Shown here one piece after another: positions 8,741 to 17,293 of a stretch of DNA of 64,000 nt (positions are counted from its first letter, which is position 1; every line of letters starts with the position of its first letter). This stretch comes from Kitasatospora sp044457565. GTDB taxonomy: Bacteria; Actinomycetota; Actinomycetes; Streptomycetales; Streptomycetaceae. The stretch is taken from assembly GCF_044457565.1 (NCBI RefSeq), contig NZ_JBITGZ010000019.1, positions 62,001-126,000 on the forward strand, written 5' to 3'. A model generated the notes under the pieces. It searched no databases, was not told the origin of the DNA, and was given only the letters and a program-made list of their open reading frames with translations. Both the position numbers and the translations under genes were made by a program.

Positions 8741-9427
8741 TCAGAACCCGAGGGTCAGTTGCTCGTCCGCCCCGGCGAGGGGCAGTCGTTCGCGCTTGAG
8801 GTGGCGCCACTTCGGCAGTCCGTCGAGGTAGGCCCAGGACAGCCGGTGCTGCTCGGTCGGACCGTGCTCCTCCAGCGCCGCGCGGTGCACCGGGGACGGG
8901 TAGCCGGCGTTCTCGGCGAAGCCGTACTCGGGGTGATCCAGGCCGAGTTCGGCCATCATGCCGTCGCGGTGGACCTTGGCCAGCACCGAGGCCGCCGAGA
9001 CACACACGCAGGACTGGTCGCCCTTGATCACCGTGCGCACCTGCCAGGGGCCGCCCAGGTAGTCGTGCTTGCCGTCGAGGATCACCGCGTCGGGCCGCAC
9101 CGGCAGGGCCTCCAGCGCCCGGACGGCGGCCAGCCGCAGCGCCGCCGTCATGCCCAGCTCGTCGCACTCCTGCGCCGAGGCGTGGCCGAGGGCGTACGCG
9201 GTGACCCAGTCCACGAGAATCGGCGCGAGTGCGGTGCGGCGGCGCTCGGTGAGCAGCTTGGAGTCGGTGAGCCCCTCGGGCGCCCTGCGCAGCCCGGTGA
9301 TCGCCGCGCCGACGGTGACCGGACCGGCCCAGGCTCCACGCCCGACCTCGTCGAGACCGGCGACCAGCTTCGCCCCGGCGCGACGCAGGGAGCGCTCGAC
9401 GGAGTGGGTCGGGGGGACGTAGGGCAT
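8741..9427 (-). CDS. rnhB: Ribonuclease HII
   Basis: A 228-residue RNase HII, which cuts the RNA strand of RNA-DNA hybrids and removes misincorporated ribonucleotides. The signature LDEVGRG gives catalytic Asp26 and Glu27; Asp118 (VILDGK) and Asp155 (KVHRDG) complete the metal-binding carboxylate set. The C-terminal GYPSPVH is also typical. Length fits the family. The ATG at 9427 starts just before the fold. It lies in a minus-strand block with the preceding hypothetical gene (166 bp apart). Confidence 0.95.
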   Translation of the reverse strand: MPYVPPTHSVERSLRRAGAKLVAGLDEVGRGAWAGPVTVGAAITGLRRAPEGLTDSKLLTERRRTALAPILVDWVTAYALGHASAQECDELGMTAALRLAAVRALEALPVRPDAVILDGKHDYLGGPWQVRTVIKGDQSCVCVSAASVLAKVHRDGMMAELGLDHPEYGFAENAGYPSPVHRAALEEHGPTEQHRLSWAYLDGLPKWRHLKRERLPLAGADEQLTLGF

Positions 9428-9540
9428 CGGTCTGTCCGTTCAGCTAGGGCTGCCTCCAGCCTAAGCCCCACGGCACAAGCCCCACGGCGGACGGCCGGAC
9501 AGGAGCAAAAGGGGCGAAGCGGGACCAGTCAGCCACCGCA

Positions 9541-9573
9541 CCGCACCCGCACCCGCACCCGCACCCGCACCCG
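9541..9573. repeat. Hexanucleotide tandem repeat CCGCAC x5 at the tetR stop codon
   Basis: Five uninterrupted CCGCAC units (9541-9570) plus a partial unit end directly at the TAG stop (9574-9576) of the minus-strand TetR gene. The array is in the 3' untranslated part and changes no protein sequence. Confidence 0.85.
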
Positions 9574-10251
9574 CTAGCTTCGCACCAGCGGCAGCAGCAC
9601 CTCGTCCACCAGCTCCGCAGTGAACCCCGGGCCCAGCGTCCCGCCGCACATCTTCCACTGGTACATCAGCATCGCCGGCGCGACGTCGACGACCATGGAC
9701 CCGGCCACGCCCGGGCGGACGTCACCGCGCGCCTCGCCCCGCCGCAGGATGCCCGAGGTGGCGCACTTGGCCGGGTCGACCACCCGCTCGATGACGAACT
9801 CCCGGAAGACTCCGGCCCGCTCCTGCTCCAGTTCGGACATCAGGGCATGCATCGCGCCCCCCGCACGGGAGTTGAGCGCCTCGATGAAACGGTCGATGAG
9901 CTGCACGAACTCGCTGCGGGCGGACCCGAGGTCGGGGATGTCGGTAAAGGGTGGGAGAGTTGAGTCCAGGGCGTCCAGGACCAGTTCGACCTTCGATGTC
10001 CAACGCCGGTACAGCGCGGCCTTCCCGGTGCGCGCCGCACCGGCGACGCCTTCCATCGTCAGTCGCGCGTACCCGCCGGAGGTGAGCTGGTCGAGAGTGG
10101 CGTCGAAGATCGCGCGCTCCAGCTCCTTGCCTCGTCGGCGCGCCGGCCTGGCGAACACCTCGGCCACACCGGACCTCAGCGAGCAACTCGCTTGCTGCGC
10201 CCGGGCCGCGTGGCCATCCGCCGCGCCTGTCCGCCGAATCATCTGATCCAT
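9574..10251 (-). CDS. TetR-family transcriptional regulator
   Basis: About 225 residues. The N-terminal TetR helix-turn-helix is plain: FDATLDQLTSGGYARLTMEG then GAARTGKAALYRRWTSK. The C-terminal ligand domain contains DIPDLGSARSEFVQLIDRF, as in TetR proteins next to drug exporters. It is divergent from the MFS exporter, with two matched palindromes between them. It is therefore probably a ligand-relieved repressor of itself and the exporter. Start choice: ATG at 10251, with TTG (10260) and GTG (10257) as in-frame alternatives. A tract of CCGCAC repeats abuts the stop codon. Confidence 0.88.
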   Translation of the reverse strand: MDQMIRRTGAADGHAARAQQASCSLRSGVAEVFARPARRRGKELERAIFDATLDQLTSGGYARLTMEGVAGAARTGKAALYRRWTSKVELVLDALDSTLPPFTDIPDLGSARSEFVQLIDRFIEALNSRAGGAMHALMSELEQERAGVFREFVIERVVDPAKCATSGILRRGEARGDVRPGVAGSMVVDVAPAMLMYQWKMCGGTLGPGFTAELVDEVLLPLVRS

Positions 10252-10267
10252 CGCCACCAACCCTAGA

Positions 10268-10281
10268 GAACGCTTGCGTTC
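10268..10281. promoter_or_regulatory. Operator palindrome 1 in the tetR-MFS intergenic region
   Basis: GAACGCTTGCGTTC: 6-bp perfect arms GAACGC/GCGTTC around a 2-bp centre. It lies 17 bp upstream of the tetR ATG and matches the second site at 10314, so it is a probable binding site for the adjacent TetR protein. Confidence 0.6.
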
Positions 10282-10313
10282 ACAATCACGCAGCCGCTAT
10301 CGTCCACTTTAGT

Positions 10314-10327
10314 GAACGGTTGCGTTC
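10314..10327. promoter_or_regulatory. Operator palindrome 2 in the tetR-MFS intergenic region
   Basis: GAACGGTTGCGTTC: 5-bp arms GAACG/CGTTC, the same core as the site at 10268 with centres 46 bp apart. It is closer to the MFS gene, so the pair could control both divergent promoters. Confidence 0.6.
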
Positions 10328-10411
10328 CTTCATAGCCTGCGGCCGCAGCGCGGCACACCGCCCGGGGGCCGGCCGGCAGCATACAAAGCAATAGCCAGCA
10401 GGGGGCACATC

Positions 10412-11959
10412 TTGGCTATCTCAGACACTCTCAGCAAGCACACCTCACCACCCGACGGCCAGGCCAGGAACAAGGCCATCACCCTGACGGTGATCGCGGC
10501 CACCCAGCTCATGGTGGTCCTCGACGCGACGATCGTGAACATCGCACTCCCGCAGATCCGGGACCAGTTCGCCTTCTCCACCACGGACCTGTCCTGGGTG
10601 ATCAACGCCTACACGCTCACCTTCGGCGGCCTGCTGCTGTTGGGCGGCCGGGCCGGGGACATCCTCGGGCGGCGCAGGGTGTTCATCGCCGGCACGCTGC
10701 TCTTCGGCTTCGCCTCTCTGCTCGGCGGCCTGGCCCAGAACGGCGAGATGCTGCTGGCCGCGCGCGCCCTGCAGGGCATCGGCGGCGCGATCTGTTCGCC
10801 CACCGCCTTCGCGCTCATCGCCACCAACTTCGAGGAGGGGCCCGAGCGCAACAAGGCCTTCGGGGTCTTCTCGGCGGTGGCCGGATCAGGCGCCGCGATC
10901 GGCCTGCTGGCCGGCGGTCTGCTGACCGAGTACCTGGACTGGCGCTGGGTGTTCTTCGTCAACGTCCCGATCGCCGCGCTGATCGCGTTCGCCGCGCCGC
11001 GCTACATCGCCGAGTCCGAGCGCCGGGCCGGCAGGTTCGACATCCCCGGGGCGCTGACCTCGACCGTCGGCCTGGTCAGCCTGGTGTACGGGTTCATCCG
11101 CGCGGCGTCGGACGGCTGGTCGGACCCGCTGACGCTGGGGTCCTTCGCCGTCGGCGTGCTGCTGGTCGCCGCGTTCCTGGTGATCGAGCGGCGCACCGCC
11201 CAGCCGATCACCCCGCTGCACCTGTTCGCCAACCGCAACCGCACCGGCGGCCTGGTGATGATGCTCTGCCTGGCCGCGGCCATGTTCGGCATCTTCTTCT
11301 ACATCACCCTGTTCGTACAGGGGCCGTTGGGCTACAGCCCGCTGCGCGCGGGCTTCGCCTTCCTGCCGATCAGCGCCTCGATCATCGTGGCCGCGCAGAT
11401 CGCCTCCACCCTCCAGGTGAAGTACGGCCCCAAGCCGTTCATGGTCTCGGGCGCCGTGCTGGTGACCGCCGGCCTCAGCTGGCTCACCCAGATGAGCGCG
11501 GACAGCGGCTATCTCGACGGGGTGCTCGGCCCCACGGTCGTGTTCGGCTTCGGCATGGGTCTGATCTTCGTACCGGTGATGCTGCTGGCCGTCGCGGGTG
11601 TCGCGGGAGAGGACACCGGCGCGGCCTCCGGCCTGCTCAACTCGATGCAGCAGATCGGTGGTTCGCTCGGTCTGTCGATCCTGACCACGGTCTTCGCCAC
11701 CGCCGCCCGCGAGGAGGCCACCCGGCAGGTCCCTGCCTTCATGGCCGGCGCCACGCCCGAGCAGAAGGCCGAGTTCCTCAGCAAGCACGAGCTTCCCGTC
11801 GGGTCGAACTGGGCCAACGAGGTGCTGGCGTACGGCATCTCGCACGGCTTCATCGCCGGCGCCGCGATGGCCGGGGTCGCCCTGCTGGTGGCCGTCTTCG
11901 CGATCAAGGCGAAGGCGAGTGACCTGCCGACCGATGGTGCCGCGGGCGCCGTCCTCTGA
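10412..11959 (+). CDS. MFS drug exporter, DHA2 (EmrB/QacA) family, about 14 membrane segments
   Basis: A 515-residue proton-coupled multidrug exporter. Motif C-like and A-like signatures are visible: LDATIVNIALPQIRDQF in segment 1, WVINAYTLTFGGLLLLGGRA then GDILGRRRVF in loop 2-3, and ALQGIGGAICSPTAF. Length and the central extra segments fit the 14-TMS DHA2 class. The TTG at 10412 is preferred because GGGGG lies about 7 nt upstream and no ATG occurs before the first membrane segment. The divergent TetR gene and paired operators suggest induction by an exported compound; the substrate is unknown. Confidence 0.9.
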   Translation: MAISDTLSKHTSPPDGQARNKAITLTVIAATQLMVVLDATIVNIALPQIRDQFAFSTTDLSWVINAYTLTFGGLLLLGGRAGDILGRRRVFIAGTLLFGFASLLGGLAQNGEMLLAARALQGIGGAICSPTAFALIATNFEEGPERNKAFGVFSAVAGSGAAIGLLAGGLLTEYLDWRWVFFVNVPIAALIAFAAPRYIAESERRAGRFDIPGALTSTVGLVSLVYGFIRAASDGWSDPLTLGSFAVGVLLVAAFLVIERRTAQPITPLHLFANRNRTGGLVMMLCLAAAMFGIFFYITLFVQGPLGYSPLRAGFAFLPISASIIVAAQIASTLQVKYGPKPFMVSGAVLVTAGLSWLTQMSADSGYLDGVLGPTVVFGFGMGLIFVPVMLLAVAGVAGEDTGAASGLLNSMQQIGGSLGLSILTTVFATAAREEATRQVPAFMAGATPEQKAEFLSKHELPVGSNWANEVLAYGISHGFIAGAAMAGVALLVAVFAIKAKASDLPTDGAAGAVL

Positions 11960-12060
11960 CGGCCGCCCCACCAGCGCGCACGGAACGCAGTACGCACGGG
12001 GACGACCAGCACGCCCGGAACGACCCCGGCAGCACACGCGGAACACGCACGGAACACGCA

Positions 12061-12102
12061 CGGTGCCGGCTGGCAGCCATCCAAGGCAGCCGGCCGGCAC
12101 CG
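12061..12102. terminator. Bidirectional terminator hairpin between MFS and DUF4173 genes
   Basis: CGGTGCCGGCTGGC (12061-12074) pairs with 12089-12102 over 14 bp (one G-U pair) with a 14-nt loop, followed by TTTCGCTT on the plus strand. It lies between convergent genes ending at 11959 and 12136. Confidence 0.65.
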
Positions 12103-12135
12103 TTTCGCTTCGGGCAGTACCCGCCCGAGCCCAGG

Positions 12136-13710
12136 TCAGTACCCACCCGAGTAGTAGTCGTGCAGCCCAGCGCGCCGACAGGCCTCACCCGGTCGCTGCC
12201 CCGGCGGACGCGACTTGAGGATCTCCCAGGCCCGGTCCTGCGAGATGCTCCTCCCGTACCACGGCGCCGGCTCCCCGCCGACGCTGTACCAGATCAGCTC
12301 CACCGCGCAGGTGCGCTGGTCCTCGGGCAGCCGGTCGAGTGCCGGTACCGCGTCGGTCGAGAGGTCGCGGACGTTGCGCAGGTCGATCTGGCCGGTCTGC
12401 TCGAAGCGGGCCACGTTCTGTTCGGCGATCATCGCGTCCGGCCCCATCAGCCCGTACACCGCGGCGGTCAGCGCGCCGCTCAGCATCACCACGCGCGGCA
12501 GCCAGGACGCCCGGCCCAGCGCGCCGGCCGCGATGAGCAGCAGGAAGACCACACCGAGCCAGATCTCCACCACCAGCACCCACAGACGCAGCTGGGTCAG
12601 GCCCGAGGCGTCCACGTAGAACTGCATCCGGCGCAGCGCCGAGCCGACCACCACCAGGCTCAGCACGCAGAGCGAGCCGAGCAGCGTCTTGGCCAGCCGC
12701 CGGTCGGCGGGGGTCGTCCGGGGCGCCCAGCGCTTGGCCACGGCCACCACGATCAGGGTCAGCACCGTCACCACGGTGAGCTGCCAGAAGCCCTGCCGGG
12801 CGTACTCGGAGCGGCTCATCCCGGTGTTCTTCATGATCGCTTCGGGGCCGCCGACCAGCACCACGAGCTGCACCACCGCGAAGCCGGCGAACATCAGGTT
12901 CAGCGCCGCCAGCGGGAGGGCCCACTCCAGGCGGCCGCGCTCCGGGCCGGGCTTGGTGACCGCGCGGTCGAAGCGCCGGGGGCCCGCCGCCATGTGCGCG
13001 AAGCCCAGTGCCGTGACGGTGCCCAGTGCCAGCAGCAGGGCGCGCCGGGGCAGGTCGCCGCCGTCGAAGGAGGGGGTCAGGCTCTCCATGATGTCGGCGA
13101 CCGCCGCGTCCGCGCTGGCGAACAGGGAGCCGAAGACCGCCAGCAGGAGCACCGCCACGGCGACGGCCTTGATGACCGGCAGGACCTTGCCCGTCGCCGG
13201 GTAGTTGCCGCCCTTCAGGCCCTCCCGGGCCCACACCACCGACGGACCGAGCTGCCAGAGGACGGCGGGCAGCGGCAGCAGCATGCTGGTCCAGCGGCGC
13301 CCGCCGTGCAGCGCGAGCGAGGTCAGCGCCACGGCCGCGGCCACCGACAGCAGCGTCGGCCAGCCGGCCTCGTAGATCACCGGGACCACCAGCAGGACCA
13401 GGGCGAGCACGCTCCACACCACCGTCCAGGGCCGCAGCCGGCGGCCCGCCGACCAGGCGGCGAGGGAGGCCGCGACCGCCCCGACGAGAGCGCAGATCAG
13501 CAGGTTGGCGCCGAGTCCGTCGCCCATCGTCCAGGCGGTGGCCACCCCGGCGGCCAGGGCCGCGAGCAGCACCCGGGGGGTGGCTGCGGCGCGCCGGTCG
13601 GGTGCCGTGCCGGTGAGCAGGCTGCGCTTCTCCACGATGGGCGCCCGGAACGGGTCGGGCGCCGCAGACGCCGGTGGCGGCGGGGCTGCGGGTGTGGACA
13701 TTCCGGACAT
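12136..13710 (-). CDS. DUF4173 (DUF4153-like) integral membrane protein
   Basis: A 524-residue polytopic membrane protein. After a Pro/Ala-rich cytoplasmic N-terminus of about 40 residues come some 12 hydrophobic segments (for example VLLAALAAGVATAWTMG, VLALVLLVVPVIYEAG, LVEIWLGVVFLLLIAAGALG region). The last ~100 residues are soluble and include VARFEQTGQIDLRNVRDLST and ALDRLPEDQRTC, which I associate with DUF4173 proteins. The ATG at 13710 follows GAGGGGGA by 4 nt. Function is unknown. The upstream region carries two palindromes and suggests regulated expression. Confidence 0.8.
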   Translation of the reverse strand: MSGMSTPAAPPPPASAAPDPFRAPIVEKRSLLTGTAPDRRAAATPRVLLAALAAGVATAWTMGDGLGANLLICALVGAVAASLAAWSAGRRLRPWTVVWSVLALVLLVVPVIYEAGWPTLLSVAAAVALTSLALHGGRRWTSMLLPLPAVLWQLGPSVVWAREGLKGGNYPATGKVLPVIKAVAVAVLLLAVFGSLFASADAAVADIMESLTPSFDGGDLPRRALLLALGTVTALGFAHMAAGPRRFDRAVTKPGPERGRLEWALPLAALNLMFAGFAVVQLVVLVGGPEAIMKNTGMSRSEYARQGFWQLTVVTVLTLIVVAVAKRWAPRTTPADRRLAKTLLGSLCVLSLVVVGSALRRMQFYVDASGLTQLRLWVLVVEIWLGVVFLLLIAAGALGRASWLPRVVMLSGALTAAVYGLMGPDAMIAEQNVARFEQTGQIDLRNVRDLSTDAVPALDRLPEDQRTCAVELIWYSVGGEPAPWYGRSISQDRAWEILKSRPPGQRPGEACRRAGLHDYYSGGY

Positions 13711-13824
13711 GAGTCCCCCTCAGAGGTCGGGTGGGCATACGGAAACCGCCCTGGGGGCAGCCCGCCGGCAGGCGCGAAGAGGCGCCGCGGCACGACGAGG
13801 ACTCTACGGGCATCACGATCGTTC

Positions 13825-13836
13825 TGAACAGGTTCA
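13825..13836. promoter_or_regulatory. Palindrome TGAACAGGTTCA upstream of the DUF4173 gene
   Basis: Perfect 5-bp arms TGAAC/GTTCA around AG, 115 bp upstream of the DUF4173 start. It is a candidate operator, 35 bp centre-to-centre from the larger palindrome at 13853. Confidence 0.4.
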
Positions 13837-13852
13837 AATCCGGCTCGGAGTG

Positions 13853-13878
13853 GTTGTGTCACCGAGTTGTGACACAAC
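13853..13878. promoter_or_regulatory. Perfect 10-bp inverted repeat (operator candidate) upstream of the DUF4173 gene
   Basis: GTTGTGTCAC (13853-13862) and GTGACACAAC (13869-13878), separated by 6 nt. The geometry (10-6-10) fits a dimeric regulator. It is followed by the secreted-protein gene's 3' end at 14034, so it most likely acts on the DUF4173 promoter. A terminator role is less likely because no U-tract follows. Confidence 0.5.
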
Positions 13879-14033
13879 GCCGGGGGCAACTCCCGGGGAA
13901 ACCCCCTGGTCAACGCCGCGTCAGGGGCCGGAGCACACAGTGCCGACGGCGCGCGAGGGACGGACCGGCGCAGCGCGGGGAACGGGCGGGCGGCGGCCGG
14001 TCGCCTGAGCCGCCCGGCGCCGCCCCGCGCGGC

Positions 14034-17000
14034 TCAGTACGAGCCGTAGAGCGAGTACACGAGCCGGTCCTTGACCGCCGGCCCGAAGCTCGCCGGCCAG
14101 GTCCCGAACGGCACCCCGCCGCTGCTGTACGCGCCCTGGCCCTGTGCGCCCGCGCCGTAGTTCATGTTGTTGACCTGCGAGCCACTGCCGTTGCTGTTGT
14201 AGACCAGCCAGTAGGCGGTGTTGGCGGCCAGCGTGACGTTCACCGGCAGCGAGTTCCAGGCGTTGGCGGTCAGGGCGCCGCTGCCGGTGGAGGCCACCAG
14301 CGCCCCCGGTGAGCCCGCGACGTCGGTGTAGACGGCCAGCTGGTACTGGTTGTCGGGCGCCGGGCTCACCGGGCCCACGTGCACGCTGAGCGAGGTGAGC
14401 GGCGCGGCGGCGGGCCCGGTGGTGACTCTGCTGCCGTTCAGGTGGTGGGAGTCGGTGTCGTCGATCAGGGTGCCGACGGCGGTGTTCCCCAGCGTCTGCG
14501 GCGGCGCCCCGCCGGTGGTGAAGGAGAGGCTGTACGGGCTCGCCAGCGCGTTGCCCGCGGCGTCCCGCACCCCCTGCACGGTGGCGGTGAACCCGGTGGT
14601 CAGGGCGAGCGGCGCGGCCGGGGTGAACACGGCGCTGCTGCTCGCGCCGTCGTACCCGACCGTGCCGTTGACCGGTTGGCCGCCGGTGGTGCGCAGGGTG
14701 ACCGTGGCGGCGGTGACGGTGGCCCGGTCCAGCGGCTCGCTGAAGTTGAACCGCACGGGTGTGCCGGCGGGGACGCCGGTCGCGCCGGTCGCGGGCGAGG
14801 TCCCGGTGACCGTCGGCGCGGTGGTGTCCTGGCCGTACGTCGCGGTGTACGAGCCCACCGCGCCGTCGAAGAACGCGTACGCCACGCCCTTGATCGTCTC
14901 GACCCGGTAGCCGACGGGGTGACCGCCCGTGGAGATGCCGGCCAGAGTCCCGGCGGCGGAGGAGAGCGGCAGCATCGCCCGCAGACCGCTCGCCCCGCCC
15001 GTGATGTCGAAGGTCAGCGAGCTGCCGCTCCAGGCGAGCTTGCTGAACGCCGAGCCGTTGCGGGCGTCCAGCCAGGTCAGCATCTGCCGGCCGGAGACCA
15101 CCGGCGCGCCCTTCGCCCTGGCGGCCGCCACGATGGCGTCGGAGGCGTCGGAGGCCGCGTAGTCGGTGTGGATGTTGGCGGTCAGCGCGGCGTAGTAGCC
15201 CTGGCTGCCGTACGCGGCGCCGAGCAGCGTGTCGATGGTGGCGGGGTAGGACTGGCCGGACTCGTCGGTCAGCTGGGTGGTCGCCTGGTACTCGTCGATC
15301 AGGCTGCCGTCGGTGTCGGCGAACCGCATGATCTGGGCGGTGCCGTTGAAGTAGCCGGGCCGGTCCCGGGTGAAGGAGGAGGGGTAGAAGTAGTAGTCCT
15401 CGTCCAGCCGGATGCCGTTGGCCAGTTTGGTCTTCGCCTGGGTCGCCCAGTCGTCCCACTCCACGCAGTGGGTGCGGCTGCTCGCGGGGGTCGGCAGGGT
15501 CGGGTACCTGGCCTTCCAGGCACCGAGCTGGTCGGCGTACATGCCCTGGAGTGCGCCGGCGCTGCCCCACGGGCGGCAGTTGGTGGTGACGTGCAGGGCG
15601 ACCTCGAAGCCCTGGTCGGAGTAGGCCTGGGCCTGGGCCGGTGTCAGCGGGCCGTCGGTGTAGAGGTAGGAGGTGGCCCGCACGCACTCCCAGGCGGCGA
15701 CGTTGCAGCCGGGCGGGCTCTGCCCGATGTAGCCGTCCCAGCGCCCGGCCGTACCGCCGATGCCGTGGTCGTCGCCGCTCATCACCACCACCGCCTTGAC
15801 GTCCCGGGGGAAGTACCAGAAGCGGGGCAGCGGCTTCCTCGCGGAGTCCATCAGGGTGATCAGGTTGGCCAGCAGCCGCTGCTGCTCGTCGGCGATCGGG
15901 ATAAGTGCCTTGTCGAGGTTGTTCCAGTCCGGCTGGCCGCCGGTGCCGAGGAACATCTCGCTCGCCTCGTAGCCGTCGGTGGCGTCGCGCTGCTGTCCGG
16001 CCCAGGCGATGTTGCCCTGGCGGGTCTGCACCACGGACTTGGCCAGGTCGTAGGTGAACGCGGCGGCCCGGCCGCTGCCCGCCGTGCGCAGGGTGACGGC
16101 GGGGTTGGCGGTGGCGGTGCCTGCGTCGGCGTACAGGCTCGCGACCGCCGCCGCGTCGCCCAGGGTGTAGAGGTCGGCCTGGCCGTGGTAGCCCATGGTG
16201 TCGCCGGTGATGCCGGCGCCGGGGGCGGCGGAGGTGTCGATCCTGAGGTAGGCGTCCGAGCGGGTGCCGCCGGTGGGGCTCAGCCCGAGCAGCGGCGCGA
16301 GCTGCTTGTCGGGTCGCATCGCGATCAGCCGCCCGCCCCCGTTGGTCCAGGTGGTGAGCATGGTCACCTGGGCTGCGGTCAGTGGGAGTTCGCCGAGCAG
16401 CACCACGTCGTAGGAGGCGAGCACGGCACTCGTCACCGCGGACAGGTCGGTGGTGCGGTAGTAGTTGAGGCCCTCGGCCCTGAGAATCTCGGCGTAGTAC
16501 CGGGTGTACGGGTTGGCGGCGCCGCCGACCAGCAGGATCGGCCCCTCGCCGCCCGGTCCGCCGCCCGGCGGCGGGGTGCCGGTGCTGCCGTCCGGGGTGT
16601 ACGTGGCGTAGATGGAGAAGCTGAGGCCACTGGAGGTCGCCGCGCCGAAGTTCGCGGGCCAGCTGCCGTACGGGGAGCCGCCGTTGCCGTAGACGCTGGT
16701 GCCGCCGGGGCTGTACCTGAGGTTGTTGACCGCCCCGCTGGCGCCGTTGCTGTTGTAGGCGAGCCAGTAGGGGGTGTTGGGGCTGAGGGTGGCCGTCAGC
16801 GGTGCGGTGTTCCAGCTGTTGGCGGTCAGCGTGGCGCCGGCACCGGCGGCCAGCAGGGCGCCCGGCTTCCCGGCGCTGTCACGGTAGATCGCCACCTGGT
16901 ACTGGTTGTTCGGGGCCGCGCCCACCGCGCCGAGGTACACGCTGACGCTGTTCACGGTGCCGCCGGCGGCGCCGGTGACGTAGCGGGAGGCGTTGAGGTA

Positions 17001-17141
17001 GTTGGAGTCGTCGGAGTCGGTGGAGGCCCCTACCGAGGTGTTGCCCAGGGTCGCGGTGGCGGCCTGCGCCGGGGTGGCCACCAGGGCCGCCGCCGCCATC
17101 AGAGCCGCCACCAGACCCGCGAGTCTTGTTCTGAACCCCAT
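14034..17141 (-). CDS. Large secreted multidomain protein with deacetylase-like core and duplicated terminal modules
   Basis: 1035 residues. A Sec signal peptide (1-27, ...LVATPAQA) is followed by a beta-rich module (about 28-190: LGNTSVGASTDSDDSNYLNA, NNQYQVAIYRDSAGKPGALL, YWLAYNSNG), a Gly/Pro linker (about 190-202), and a long central region. The core contains VVVMSGDDHG, ALHVTTNC and RTHCVEWDDW, which recall metal-binding motifs of NodB-type polysaccharide deacetylases. A bacterial Ig-like domain (about 787-880, TAPTVTGTSPATGATGVPAG) precedes a second copy of the N-terminal module (about 884-1035). Start: ATG 17141 behind GGGGG; GTG 17153 is possible. It lies downstream of the sugar-type ABC genes and may act on an extracellular polysaccharide. 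Substrate unknown; deacetylase assignment is inference. Confidence 0.75.
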   Translation of the reverse strand: MGFRTRLAGLVAALMAAAALVATPAQAATATLGNTSVGASTDSDDSNYLNASRYVTGAAGGTVNSVSVYLGAVGAAPNNQYQVAIYRDSAGKPGALLAAGAGATLTANSWNTAPLTATLSPNTPYWLAYNSNGASGAVNNLRYSPGGTSVYGNGGSPYGSWPANFGAATSSGLSFSIYATYTPDGSTGTPPPGGGPGGEGPILLVGGAANPYTRYYAEILRAEGLNYYRTTDLSAVTSAVLASYDVVLLGELPLTAAQVTMLTTWTNGGGRLIAMRPDKQLAPLLGLSPTGGTRSDAYLRIDTSAAPGAGITGDTMGYHGQADLYTLGDAAAVASLYADAGTATANPAVTLRTAGSGRAAAFTYDLAKSVVQTRQGNIAWAGQQRDATDGYEASEMFLGTGGQPDWNNLDKALIPIADEQQRLLANLITLMDSARKPLPRFWYFPRDVKAVVVMSGDDHGIGGTAGRWDGYIGQSPPGCNVAAWECVRATSYLYTDGPLTPAQAQAYSDQGFEVALHVTTNCRPWGSAGALQGMYADQLGAWKARYPTLPTPASSRTHCVEWDDWATQAKTKLANGIRLDEDYYFYPSSFTRDRPGYFNGTAQIMRFADTDGSLIDEYQATTQLTDESGQSYPATIDTLLGAAYGSQGYYAALTANIHTDYAASDASDAIVAAARAKGAPVVSGRQMLTWLDARNGSAFSKLAWSGSSLTFDITGGASGLRAMLPLSSAAGTLAGISTGGHPVGYRVETIKGVAYAFFDGAVGSYTATYGQDTTAPTVTGTSPATGATGVPAGTPVRFNFSEPLDRATVTAATVTLRTTGGQPVNGTVGYDGASSSAVFTPAAPLALTTGFTATVQGVRDAAGNALASPYSLSFTTGGAPPQTLGNTAVGTLIDDTDSHHLNGSRVTTGPAAAPLTSLSVHVGPVSPAPDNQYQLAVYTDVAGSPGALVASTGSGALTANAWNSLPVNVTLAANTAYWLVYNSNGSGSQVNNMNYGAGAQGQGAYSSGGVPFGTWPASFGPAVKDRLVYSLYGSY

Positions 17142-17293
17142 GACCGCCCCCACCGCTGCTTCGGCGAACTGCCCCTAACGGTGTACCGGCTGCGGGGTGA
17201 TCGTGTCCTCGGAATCGACACAATCGCGCGCCTGACCGCGCCTGGCCGAGCCCCCGCCCGGGCCCCCGCGCCTGCCCGCCCGCGCCACCCGGG

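Noticed and set aside
12160..13827. Plus-strand open frame of 555 codons
   Set aside because: It is opposite the DUF4173 gene; Gln/His/Arg-rich composition typical of shadows.
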